Source of the DNA: a virus
IMG/VR virus record: IMGVR_UViG_3300047163_000243
Span: 1-30,054 of that record
Direction: 5' to 3' (one strand)
DNA length: 30,054 bases
Part shown: in pieces, positions 1-7,911 of the stretch
Layout: every line of letters starts with the position of its first letter
How positions within the stretch are numbered: the first letter of the stretch is position 1
Program-made: the position numbers and the translations under genes
Notes under the pieces: generated by a model
Seen by the model: the letters and a program-made list of their open reading frames with translations, nothing else
The model's database searches: none
Told to the model about the DNA's origin: nothing

Positions 1-3000
1 CATGACGTCCGCCGCGCCGGCTTGCGCGTGCCAGCCCGCCGAGCCGATGGGGTCCACGATGCGCTTGAAGTCCGCCGGCAGCTCCGCTTTCTCTTCCGCC
101 GTCACCGCCCGCCGCGCCACGCCGCGTTCCGCCATGTCTTGCAGAACGTGATGCGCCAACAGGAAGCGATCCATCTCGCGAGCCTTCATCAGGATCAGCC
201 GCACCGGGTTATCGCTGACAGGCTTCAGTCCCGCTTCCAGAGCTTCCTGGAACGTCGGGAAGTCGCGATGTTGGAGGAACGATTTGGACCCCTCGAAGCG
301 CCGGTTGCCGTCGAAGAACGTGTTGACGAACTTCCCGGCGTCCGCGGGCCGTTCGAAGATGTGCGGGAAGTAGTTCTTGTAGAACTGTTGCAGGTCGCCC
401 TCTCCGAGTCCCTGCACTTCGCGCCGCCGCTGGTCCATCATGTTGCGCAGCGCCCCGGCCACCACGTCCAGGTCCGGATTCTCCTGCTTCTGGCCCCGCT
501 CCATGCGGTCGATGAAGTCGTAGTTCTGCTCGGGAGTTCGGGCGTCGAAGAAGCGGTCGGCTTTGGCGAGCCGCATCTGGGCCTGGTCGGAGCGCCGCGC
601 GAACTGCGCCATGCGGTGCCGGAGTGCCAGCCCCATCATCTCGGCCTGGCGGCTGAGCATGGTGGGCGCGACCAGGCGAAACACGGCGTCCCTGGCTTCG
701 GAGACGTCGCCAGCTACCCGCTGGATGGTGGGGATTACGTCGTCTTGGGCGAACCTGCGGATTCCGAGGGTGAGGAGATCGGGGTCGATGGATCCGCGCT
801 CGGGATTGCGGGAAGTCTCGCCCGTTACTTGCCTGGTGCGCGAGGATGCGGAATGAACCTGACCCGTCTCGTGTCCTGGTTCACCTCCAGGTGGCCGCCG
901 GAGTGATTGCTGAATGTCCCCATCGGCGTCTCCACTTGGTGTGGGGCGGCCGGGTGAATTCTCCTCAACTCCTGCTGGAGGCCCACCTCCCCCTTCCGGT
1001 CCAGAGCGTCCAGGCAATTCACCAGGTTTTCCTGGGCGTTCCCGCCGGAGGGCTTCGAAGACTCTACGGGCCACTTCTCTCGACGCAACATGACCATACT
1101 CCTCTCTTAACGATCTCACGTATCGGGCGCCCAAGGAGCGAGCTTCCGCGAGGGTTAGTCCCAATTGCTCTCTACCTGAAGCGCGCATGAGGCGCACTCC
1201 CACCTCGGCTGCCGCATGCCCTGCCGAACGAAATGTGTGTCCGTAATTCTCGGAGAGATTTCTCAACGCGGTTAAGGCAAGCGCCCCCGTCTTGAATGTA
1301 TCGGCACGCGTTCCTAAATGATTCGTCAGGTTGCCGCCGGTTAGAGAACGCTGCGCGGCGTGATCCAGTTCCTCGGTCAGCGCGTCTGCCCGCTGCTGGT
1401 CGGGAATCGCGGCATGATCCTTCACAAAGATCAGCGATTTTCCGCCGTCGCGGGCCTCTCTTACGATACCGGCGAGTTGTCTCAGAGCCGCCGGCGGCTT
1501 CGAGAACTCCGCGGCGTCCACGGCAATGTTATTGGCGAGGGCGTCCATCTGGTCCGGGGAAATATGCAGTGCATCCACCGATAGAGCCGCCTCATCGGGG
1601 TCGTAGGCGCCGGTCATTCGCCCCAGGTATTCCATCCCACTCAGATTTGTCGTATGCGCGACCGCTCTTCCAGCATCTTCAACTGGCAGTGTAATCGCCT
1701 CGAAGCGCGCCTTGGACGCATGATGAAGGTCGGGAGCGTCAGGCCAATAGGGTTCATCGCGGTTGCCTTCGAGCCGCGGGGGGTCAATGCGCCGCTGACG
1801 CGCGTTCTCCATCCCTACAGCGCGTTTTGCGCCAAACGCCGAGCCGAACGCCTCCTGCCTGCTCGGCGGTGTGAAGAGGCTGGACTGCGATCCATCCCGG
1901 CTCAGCGCCTCGTCGTTCGCATACTGCCGGAACGCCGCCGCCACATTCGGACCTTCCTGCAACTTCTTCGCGATCGCCAGCGCCTCCGGCGAGTGCGGCT
2001 TCATCGCCTCCCCGCCGCCGATCCGCGTCTGACGTCCCAGATCGTCCAGATTCCTGATCCCGTGCGCCTTCGCCTCCGCCAGCGCCGCCACCGCCTGCCG
2101 CACCTGCGGCGTAATGCTCCAACTCGGCCTGCCCTCCACGCGCAACACATGCGGCGCAATCCGCTCGCGTTCCGCCATGTCTTGCAGAACGTGATGCGCC
2201 AACAGGAAGCGATCCATCTCGCGAGCCTTCATCAGGATCAGGCGTACCGGGTTATCGCTGACAGGCTTCAATCCCGCTTCCAGCGCTTCCTGGAACGTCG
2301 GGAAGTCGCGATGTTGGAGGAACGATTTGGACCCCTCGAAGCGCCGGTTGCCGCCGAAGAACGTGTTGACGAACTTCCCGGCGTCCGCGGGCCGCTCGAA
2401 GATGTGCGGGAAGTAGTTCTTGTAGAACTGTTGCAGGTCGCCCTCTCCGAGTCCCTGCACTTCGCGCCGCCGCTGGTCCATCATCTTGCGCAGCGCCCCG
2501 GCCACCACGTCCAGGTCCGGATTCTCCTGCTTCTGGCCCCGCTCCATGCGACCGATGAAGTCGTAGTTCTGCTCCGGAGTTCTGGCGTCGAAGAATTTGT
2601 CGGCTTTGGCGAGCCGCATCTGGGCTTGGTCGGAGCGCCGCGCGAACTGCGCCATGCGGTGCCGGAGAGCCAGACCCATCATTTCGGCCTGGCGGCTGAG
2701 CATGGTGGGGGCCACCAGACGAAATACGGCGTCCCTGGCTTCGGAGAGGTCGCCAGCTACCCGCTGGATGGTGGGGATTACGTCGTCTTGGGCGAACTTG
2801 CGGATTCCGAGGGTAAGGAGGTCGGGGTCGATGGATCCGCGCTCGGGGTTGCGGTCTACTTCGCCTGGCCATCCGGAGGCGTCTTCTTCCGCCAGGTCAC
2901 GAACGGGCGGTCCTTCCCTGGAGCCGAGAACGGCAGGCCCTTCTGTTGAGCGGCGTGCGCCTCTATATCCTTCACCAGGTTGTCGAGTCCCTGGGGCGTG

Positions 3001-6000
3001 TACTTCCTCACGTCCTCCAGAAACGCGTGGCCCCGCGGGTTCAGGTCGAGCGAGCGCAGGGCGCCCTTGTCCCGGAGGAGATCCTCTACCTTGGGAAGTT
3101 TGCGCAGGCGCATTAACGCCGCCGCTTCCTGTGCTAACTGGCTGAGACGTTCCATGGAACGGTTTCAGTATACGGGAAAATCCGCGATTCTGAAATACCT
3201 CCGAAGGATGATGCATGGCCAGCAGGCCACGCAGGTAATGCTGGCGGAGCCTCTCGGCTTCTGCGAGCGAAAGACCCATCGCATCCCAACCCGTCGGGCC
3301 TTCTTCGAGGTGAGCACCAATCTCAGCAGCCATCTCCTCCCGGTCGCCGCGGTCGTAGAACCTGCCCAGGTTGTCTGCCGCCTTAATCGCTTCGGGATGC
3401 TTCAACAGAGCGCGGGCGTCTATGTGCCCGTCGGTTGTGCCGTTTATTCCCAGCCGCCTCTGGGCTTCGTGGGCCCGCTCGTGCGCAAGCACTTCCGGAG
3501 ATTGGCCGATGTTAAGCTCTTCCCACCGCACCAGCGCGCGATTCAAGGGATCAAGCAGCGCATACAGATCGCTCTTGGTCCACGGCGTTCCCGGAATTCC
3601 TCCCTTTTGCACCGCGTCGTACACGTTCCTGCGGAAGTCTCGGACTTGCCCGGGGGACATGTTGAGACCCAGCAACTCGGAATCCGGAGGAGCGCCCTCA
3701 TAGAAGCGAAACACATCGTCGACCAGAGCGGCAGCACGGCCGTTACTCATCAACGTGCCGGCCATCCCGCGCTTGCCGGGTGCGTATTCAAACCGCACCG
3801 GCTCGGCTGGTTCGCGGACTATTGTGGGACGGCGCCTCCCTGCCAACGGCTTCCCATTCCCAAACGCTAAACCGAATGCTTCCGCCTTTGTCGGCGGCAT
3901 GAAGAAACTCGACTGTCGTCCATCGCGGCTCATCTCCTCCGCGTTGGCGTAGTCCCGGAACGCCCGCGCCGCCGCGTTCGGATTCTGCTGCATCGCCTTG
4001 GCGATGGCGATCGCTTCCGGCGAGTACGTCCGATTGCTTCCATTGCTTCCGGATTGCTTCGGAAGCAATGAAGATTGCTTGGCCAGATCGTCCAGGTTCT
4101 TAATCCCGTGCGCCTTCGCCTCCGCCAACGCCGCCACAGCCTGCCGCACCTGTGGCGTGAGGTTCCACCCCGGCCTGCCCTCCACCCGCAGCACATGCGG
4201 CGCAATCCGCTCCAGCTTCGCCCGCAGCTCCGGCGGCGCCTGCGCGAACTGCGCCGGACTCTCGAACAGCCGCCCCACCAACGCCTTGGCGATGCGATCC
4301 TTGGCAGCCGGGGTGAGGTGCTCGCGCTCGTCCACCATCCCGTTCGCTTCCTGGCGAGTCAGAACGCCGTCTTTGACCAGCAGATTCAGAACTTCGGCCC
4401 CGCCCTTACCCTGGATCGCTTGCGCCAGCGTGGAATCCTGACCGGCATCCTCCATCCTGCCCGCCAGATTTTCGATAGTGGCCTTGCTCATCCGTCTGCC
4501 GTCGGCGACCGCCTGCTCTTCCGGCTTGTACTCCGCGCCGGACTTCTTGTTGAGATCCGTCACGGCATTCTGCGCGGCCGGGCCCGGCGGCATCGGCTGT
4601 CTGAGTTCGCGGACCAGCACCGGTTTCCGCATCCCCCGCACCGCCGCCGGGTCGATCCCGAACTGGGCAGCCTTGGCGGCGATCTCTTCGCGGTACGCCG
4701 CCGCCCGCTCCGGGTGCATCTCGTAGGCCCGCTTGATCGCCATGGAACGGTTGTTGCCGCCCAGGGCGTTGCCCGCGGAGTCGACGACCGGCGCGCCGAG
4801 CTCCGCCGTGGGCGATTCGGTGGTTACCTCGCCGTTCTCGTTGAGGCGCTTCGCGTGGTCGATGACGCGCGCGGCGTTTTCCGGTTCGCTGTAGTTGCGG
4901 TCGTTCTGGTGCGGGTACGCAGGGTTCGGTTCGAACGAAAACGGGTTATGCGAAGCCTGCACATCGTCGGCCTCGCGGACGGCATAGCGCGCCGGGTACT
5001 TGGTCGCTTCCCCAGGGACGGCGATCTGCACGTCCTTCCCGTAGGACGCCTTTTGGCGAACCTCTTCCGCAGTCGGAGCCGCCGCGGACTTCCCTGCCAG
5101 CACCGAATCCGGCAGCTTCGTATCCGGATCCACCTGAACCGGAAAAGACTCCTGCCCCCGTCGCGCCGCTTCGGCGATCCGGTGGCGTCCGTCCGTCACA
5201 TCCACGCCGCGGTCCGTCACGGCAACGTGCGGATAGGCGTCCACCGAATCCAGACCGCGCAGCGCCGCCGCCCTCTCCGGACTCCAGGCCAGCGGCTCGC
5301 CCCGGCCTTGCTCGTATTGCCTCTGGAACTCCGCCGGATCGATGTTCACCAGGTGCGTCCCCAATTGATCGCGAAGCGCCGCGCTCTTCGGCGATTCTTC
5401 TACCCGGAGCGGGTTCGCCTTCGTCTGAGGCTCTGTAGGCGGGGTGGGCGCTTGTTGGTGGGATTCCTGGAATTCCTGGAAGGGAGCGGGAGTCGCTTCG
5501 GGTGCAGGCGTGGCCTCGGGAGGGGGAGTCGGTGCCGGCTCTTGGCGTGTCGCGTCCGGAGCTGCTGCCGGCTCCGGTACCGGAGTCGGTTGCGGTGGCG
5601 GCGGTTCCGGCGCTGCCGTGGGTGCGGGTTGAGCCGGTTCGTCGCCGGGAAGTATCCCACGCTGCGCGGTGCGCCGCCGAATCTCCGACACCAGATCGCT
5701 CATCCGGGTGGTGTCGCCCTGCCCATAGGCACGGTTGAATTCGGTGACGATGGCCGGGTCCGGGTATTTCTTCTGGTTGGAGTAATCGACGACTTCGGCG
5801 TTGGCGGGGATTGCCTTGCCGTACTTGCCGCCTGGGCGGAATTCTGCCGGTCCGCGCGCGAGTTGGTCCGCGCCCGTCGAAAGTGCGTCGTTGGCGTGGA
5901 GCCCCGCGAGCACCGTGAAGACACTGGCGAGCCCCGCGCTGCCTAGCTTTGCAAACGCCTCGTCCGTGTCGCCGCGCTTGAACGCAGCGTAAGCCTCTGG

Positions 6001-6576
6001 GAAGTCGTGGGCCGCTTGGAGGCCCGCCTCGGTCGCGAAGTAGGCAGACAGGCCGGATTGAGCGGCGTTGAGCGCGCCCTGTGCGACCATCGGGAGCTTA
6101 CCCGCCACTGCCGACACGCCTCCGGTGGCTACCGCAATCGCCGCATTGAGCGGAGTCGCCGTCTGGAGCAAACCCTTGATGACCCCGCGGTGGAGCGCGA
6201 ACGGCCCTACCAGGAAAGAGCCAAGCTCGCGGTCGATGTCTTCCACCGGCAGGGGATTCTCGGTGAGCGCCTGAGTGAGAGTGGAGGGTGGACTCTTCTG
6301 AACGGGTTGCACGGATTCCGGCGCTTGGTCGTAGTGCAGCGGCCTCACGATAGCTGGTCCCCGATTTGGTTCGTCCGTCAGGATCGGCACGGAGCCGTAG
6401 CGGACGGCGCCGCGATTATCCGGCTCCGGCGCGTCCGGACGCAGACCGGGCGGGAGCGGGGGCTTGGGCATCCCCGGCAGTTTCAGCGGGGGAGGCTCCC
6501 CCATCGATGTGGCAAATGCTTCGAAGTCGCCCGTTGGCTGAGACTTGACGAAATCCGCGAACGGGGTATCCGCCAT
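1..6576 (-). CDS. Giant polyvalent (ParB/zincin) phage protein, ejection-protein position, C-terminus outside window
   Basis: One frame is open from the ATG at 6576 to the window edge: 2,192 codons with no stop, checked triplet by triplet. The start directly follows the TAG of the gp20-like gene. Layout by residue: N-terminus with Gly/Ala-rich hydrophobic helices at about 150-240; Pro/Ala/Glu-rich linker at about 313-386; ParB-like segment with DGRHR at 462-466; DdrB-type ParB domain at about 535-720 with GGNNRSM at 606-612; zincin HERAH at 1032-1036 with a possible third ligand E1085; a helical module at 1242-1470 repeated at 1923-2151; and a degenerate EELDH at 1735-1739. Such multi-domain proteins (polyvalent class) are known to be injected with phage DNA to counter host defences. 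The position after gp7/gp20-like genes matches P22 gp16. Residues about 1141-1240 and 1829-1918 look poorly coding in this frame (see nested ORFs), so the locus may really be several genes. Confidence 0.8.
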   Translation of the reverse strand, partial: MADTPFADFVKSQPTGDFEAFATSMGEPPPLKLPGMPKPPLPPGLRPDAPEPDNRGAVRYGSVPILTDEPNRGPAIVRPLHYDQAPESVQPVQKSPPSTLTQALTENPLPVEDIDRELGSFLVGPFALHRGVIKGLLQTATPLNAAIAVATGGVSAVAGKLPMVAQGALNAAQSGLSAYFATEAGLQAAHDFPEAYAAFKRGDTDEAFAKLGSAGLASVFTVLAGLHANDALSTGADQLARGPAEFRPGGKYGKAIPANAEVVDYSNQKKYPDPAIVTEFNRAYGQGDTTRMSDLVSEIRRRTAQRGILPGDEPAQPAPTAAPEPPPPQPTPVPEPAAAPDATRQEPAPTPPPEATPAPEATPAPFQEFQESHQQAPTPPTEPQTKANPLRVEESPKSAALRDQLGTHLVNIDPAEFQRQYEQGRGEPLAWSPERAAALRGLDSVDAYPHVAVTDRGVDVTDGRHRIAEAARRGQESFPVQVDPDTKLPDSVLAGKSAAAPTAEEVRQKASYGKDVQIAVPGEATKYPARYAVREADDVQASHNPFSFEPNPAYPHQNDRNYSEPENAARVIDHAKRLNENGEVTTESPTAELGAPVVDSAGNALGGNNRSMAIKRAYEMHPERAAAYREEIAAKAAQFGIDPAAVRGMRKPVLVRELRQPMPPGPAAQNAVTDLNKKSGAEYKPEEQAVADGRRMSKATIENLAGRMEDAGQDSTLAQAIQGKGGAEVLNLLVKDGVLTRQEANGMVDEREHLTPAAKDRIAKALVGRLFESPAQFAQAPPELRAKLERIAPHVLRVEGRPGWNLTPQVRQAVAALAEAKAHGIKNLDDLAKQSSLLPKQSGSNGSNRTYSPEAIAIAKAMQQNPNAAARAFRDYANAEEMSRDGRQSSFFMPPTKAEAFGLAFGNGKPLAGRRRPTIVREPAEPVRFEYAPGKRGMAGTLMSNGRAAALVDDVFRFYEGAPPDSELLGLNMSPGQVRDFRRNVYDAVQKGGIPGTPWTKSDLYALLDPLNRALVRWEELNIGQSPEVLAHERAHEAQRRLGINGTTDGHIDARALLKHPEAIKAADNLGRFYDRGDREEMAAEIGAHLEEGPTGWDAMGLSLAEAERLRQHYLRGLLAMHHPSEVFQNRGFSRILKPFHGTSQPVSTGSGGVNAPAQTSQGRGSPPGQGRPALARPEPAGPRVSGGREEVHAPGTRQPGEGYRGARRSTEGPAVLGSREGPPVRDLAEEDASGWPGEVDRNPERGSIDPDLLTLGIRKFAQDDVIPTIQRVAGDLSEARDAVFRLVAPTMLSRQAEMMGLALRHRMAQFARRSDQAQMRLAKADKFFDARTPEQNYDFIGRMERGQKQENPDLDVVAGALRKMMDQRRREVQGLGEGDLQQFYKNYFPHIFERPADAGKFVNTFFGGNRRFEGSKSFLQHRDFPTFQEALEAGLKPVSDNPVRLILMKAREMDRFLLAHHVLQDMAERERIAPHVLRVEGRPSWSITPQVRQAVAALAEAKAHGIRNLDDLGRQTRIGGGEAMKPHSPEALAIAKKLQEGPNVAAAFRQYANDEALSRDGSQSSLFTPPSRQEAFGSAFGAKRAVGMENARQRRIDPPRLEGNRDEPYWPDAPDLHHASKARFEAITLPVEDAGRAVAHTTNLSGMEYLGRMTGAYDPDEAALSVDALHISPDQMDALANNIAVDAAEFSKPPAALRQLAGIVREARDGGKSLIFVKDHAAIPDQQRADALTEELDHAAQRSLTGGNLTNHLGTRADTFKTGALALTALRNLSENYGHTFRSAGHAAAEVGVRLMRASGREQLGLTLAEARSLGARYVRSLREEYGHVASREVARRVFEALRRERPGKPGELPGRSGPEGGGGPPAGVEENSPGRPTPSGDADGDIQQSLRRPPGGEPGHETGQVHSASSRTRQVTGETSRNPERGSIDPDLLTLGIRRFAQDDVIPTIQRVAGDVSEARDAVFRLVAPTMLSRQAEMMGLALRHRMAQFARRSDQAQMRLAKADRFFDARTPEQNYDFIDRMERGQKQENPDLDVVAGALRNMMDQRRREVQGLGEGDLQQFYKNYFPHIFERPADAGKFVNTFFDGNRRFEGSKSFLQHRDFPTFQEALEAGLKPVSDNPVRLILMKAREMDRFLLAHHVLQDMAERGVARRAVTAEEKAELPADFKRIVDPIGSAGWHAQAGAADVM
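124..810 (-). repeat. Direct repeat Z2 (second copy of 687-bp helical module)
   Basis: This matches 2167-2853 without gaps at a constant offset of 2,043 bp. My hand count gives about 27 mismatches in 687 positions. The encoded 229 residues begin NPERGSIDPD and end HHVLQDMAER, with only about six amino-acid differences, so most changes are synonymous. After this copy the protein continues with VTAEEKAELPADF, apparently the natural continuation of the domain. Copy Z1 instead runs into module X2. Confidence 0.93.
825..1091 (-). CDS. Nested small ORF S2 overlapping the giant ORF, unknown function
   Basis: The 88-residue frame lies in the +1 frame relative to the giant ORF. The start at 1091 is chosen because AGAGAGGAG stands 7 nt upstream; an ATG at 1097 is too close to that site. 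A TAA in the same frame lies just before the ribosome site. About 79% of third codon positions are G/C by hand count, against a mixed Gly/Pro/Arg-rich product in the giant frame over the same bases, so this frame looks like the constrained one. It ends with APGK and a TAA 15 bp before repeat Z2. The product is hydrophilic (residues start MLRREKWPVESSKP), with no domain I recognise. It could be a separate gene or an alternative C-terminus of the upstream module. Confidence 0.55.
   Translation of the reverse strand: MLRREKWPVESSKPSGGNAQENLVNCLDALDRKGEVGLQQELRRIHPAAPHQVETPMGTFSNHSGGHLEVNQDTRRVRFIPHPRAPGK
1831..2166 (-). repeat. Diverged repeat X2 in giant ORF
   Basis: It encodes a segment starting ERIAPHVLRVEGRP and ending near EAFGSAFG. 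It is clearly homologous to X1 (3859-4212), roughly two thirds identical at protein level by eye. X1 and X2 are about 2.03-2.05 kb apart, the same period as Z1/Z2, so X-Y-Z behaves as one tandemly duplicated unit. Confidence 0.88.
2167..2853 (-). repeat. Direct repeat Z1 (first copy of 687-bp helical module)
   Basis: This is the partner of 124-810. It starts directly after the stop of the nested ORF at 2856-3155 and ends at the junction with module X2. The junction, MAER followed by ERIAPH, is where the duplicated unit rejoined in frame. Confidence 0.93.
2856..3155 (-). CDS. Nested small ORF S1 overlapping the giant ORF, unknown function
   Basis: The 99-residue frame is in the same +1 frame relative to the giant ORF as S2. 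Hand count gives about 80% G/C at third positions, against about 43% for the giant frame over the same bases. The product looks like a normal helical protein: MERLSQLAQEAAALMRLRKL, then an LEDVRKYTPQGLDNLVKDI-type amphipathic stretch and a basic tail ending PPDGQAK. An in-frame TGA lies just upstream, so the ATG at 3155 is the first possible start, but I see no good ribosome site. The stop at 2856-2858 abuts repeat Z1. It shows no clear similarity to S2 despite the equivalent position. Function unknown. Confidence 0.5.
   Translation of the reverse strand: MERLSQLAQEAAALMRLRKLPKVEDLLRDKGALRSLDLNPRGHAFLEDVRKYTPQGLDNLVKDIEAHAAQQKGLPFSAPGKDRPFVTWRKKTPPDGQAK
3859..4212 (-). repeat. Diverged repeat X1 in giant ORF
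   Basis: This is the partner of X2 (1831-2166). It is six codons longer because of a short repetitive insertion at 4031-4080 encoding a Ser/Gly/Asn-rich stretch. It encodes ERIAPHVLRVEGRP near its start and EAFGLAFG at its end. Confidence 0.88.
4031..4080. repeat. Short ATTGCTTC repeat cluster with hairpin
   Basis: ATTGCTTCC occurs in tandem at 4033-4041 and 4042-4050. ATTGCTTC follows at 4053-4060, with an inverted copy immediately after (GAAGCAAT, 4062-4069) and another ATTGCTT at 4074-4080. The 8-bp arms form a near-loopless palindrome. It lies in the linker of module X1 and accounts for the length difference from X2. Confidence 0.75.
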
Positions 6577-7911
6577 CTACTTCACCTGATAGCCTTCCGC
6601 AATGGCCTGGGCCTTTGCTGCCGCGCTCGTGATGCCCTTCTTTTTGGCGTAAGCGTCGATCACGGCTTGCGTCGTGAACTTGGCGGGCGGAGGCGGTGTC
6701 GCCGCGGCGGGCGGCGGTACTGCGGCGGGGGGTTGCGGCAGTTGCGCTCCCGCGCCCGCCGATCCGTTTCCGGTGGCGCTGCCTCCGTTGGACTGCTGAC
6801 CGCTGCTCATCGGAGCCAATCCCCGCTTGCCCCTCACGTCGTTCAGCGCGTTCGTCGCAGCGGTGAAGCGCTGAGTCAGTTGCGCCCGCTTCGTCTCGTC
6901 CATCGCGACTTCCTTCTTCGTGGTGGGGTCGTAGTAGTTATCGCCGTCTTTGGTGGCGAGGATCGCCCCAAGCGACAGGCGTTGCTGGTGGAACGCATAC
7001 TCCGACTGAGCGAGTTTGATATCCTGCTCCCGCAGAACGCGATCGTTCGTCGCGCGTCCGTTGGCCGTCATTGGCTTGCCCGAGCCGTCTACGGCCTCGT
7101 CGGCATACTTCTTCTGCGCAAGGTTGAGGTGGCCCGCCGCGATGTTATTCCGAGTTTGCTCGTTCCGGTCGGTCGCGATGTCGCGGAGGTGGGTTTCGGC
7201 GCGCGTGGCGGCTTGCCCGTCCAAATCCTCGCGGTCCTTCTGCGTCATGCCCAAGGTGGCGAACTGGCTCAGGACGATCTTGTCCTTCTTCCCCTGGGTC
7301 CGCTTGTTTTCGGTGTCCACGCCCCGTTCTTTGTTCATGCTGTCGGCGACGGACTTCTCGCGATCCTCTTTGACCTGGGCGAGCCTGGCCGCGCTCGCGT
7401 CCTTGCTCTGCGCCACGATGGTGTCGAGCGTGGACTGGACCTTATCAGGATTAGCCTGCAGGAACTGCCACAACTGCTGCGCGTGCTGCGCGTAGCCGGG
7501 GTACGCCTTCGCCGATGTGTCGAGCCACGCCTGCAGCGCCTGGGGCGTCGCGCCCGCCCGCTGCACTCCGAGGGCGCCGCGGCCGAAGAAGTCGGACTCG
7601 GAATCCGCCGCTTCGTTGGCAGACTTGGCGGTCGCCGCTTTCTCTTTCGCGCCCTTGGTGATGTCTTCCTGCGCGGCGAAATAGAACTTCGGCGACACCT
7701 TGCCCGCCACGTCGTAGAGAGCGCCCTGCATGTCGCCCCGGTGCCGGCCCATGGCCTGCTTCCACTGGGCGTCGTCGGCCTGGTTCTCCTGCAACTGCTG
7801 CATCTGGAGCTGGTGCATCTGGCCTTGCGCGGCGATGTTGCGGAGCTGGAGGCTCTGCATCGCCGCTTCGGTCGGGGTCTGCACCTCCGGTGGTTTGATC
7901 GTCCAGTCCAT
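6577..7911 (-). CDS. Internal virion / DNA ejection protein (gp20-like)
   Basis: 444 residues, starting one base after the TAA of the gp7-like gene. The N-terminal 60 residues are rich in Gln/Met/Leu helices (LQLRNIAAQGQMHQLQMQQ). The middle is a long charged helical region (about 160-350), and a Pro/Ala-rich linker (about 370-405) precedes a short C-terminal helical segment that ends EGYQVK. No signal peptide or enzyme motif is visible. The helical, low-hydrophobicity composition and the position after a gp7-like gene fit P22 gp20-type proteins. These are packaged in the capsid and expelled into the host envelope during infection. The assignment rests mainly on position and composition. Confidence 0.6.
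   Translation of the reverse strand: MDWTIKPPEVQTPTEAAMQSLQLRNIAAQGQMHQLQMQQLQENQADDAQWKQAMGRHRGDMQGALYDVAGKVSPKFYFAAQEDITKGAKEKAATAKSANEAADSESDFFGRGALGVQRAGATPQALQAWLDTSAKAYPGYAQHAQQLWQFLQANPDKVQSTLDTIVAQSKDASAARLAQVKEDREKSVADSMNKERGVDTENKRTQGKKDKIVLSQFATLGMTQKDREDLDGQAATRAETHLRDIATDRNEQTRNNIAAGHLNLAQKKYADEAVDGSGKPMTANGRATNDRVLREQDIKLAQSEYAFHQQRLSLGAILATKDGDNYYDPTTKKEVAMDETKRAQLTQRFTAATNALNDVRGKRGLAPMSSGQQSNGGSATGNGSAGAGAQLPQPPAAVPPPAAATPPPPAKFTTQAVIDAYAKKKGITSAAAKAQAIAEGYQVK

Noticed and set aside
4075-5946. Plus-strand open frame of 623 codons
   Set aside because: It is the codon-aligned antisense of the ParB-containing part of the giant gene; the Arg-rich product is a shadow.
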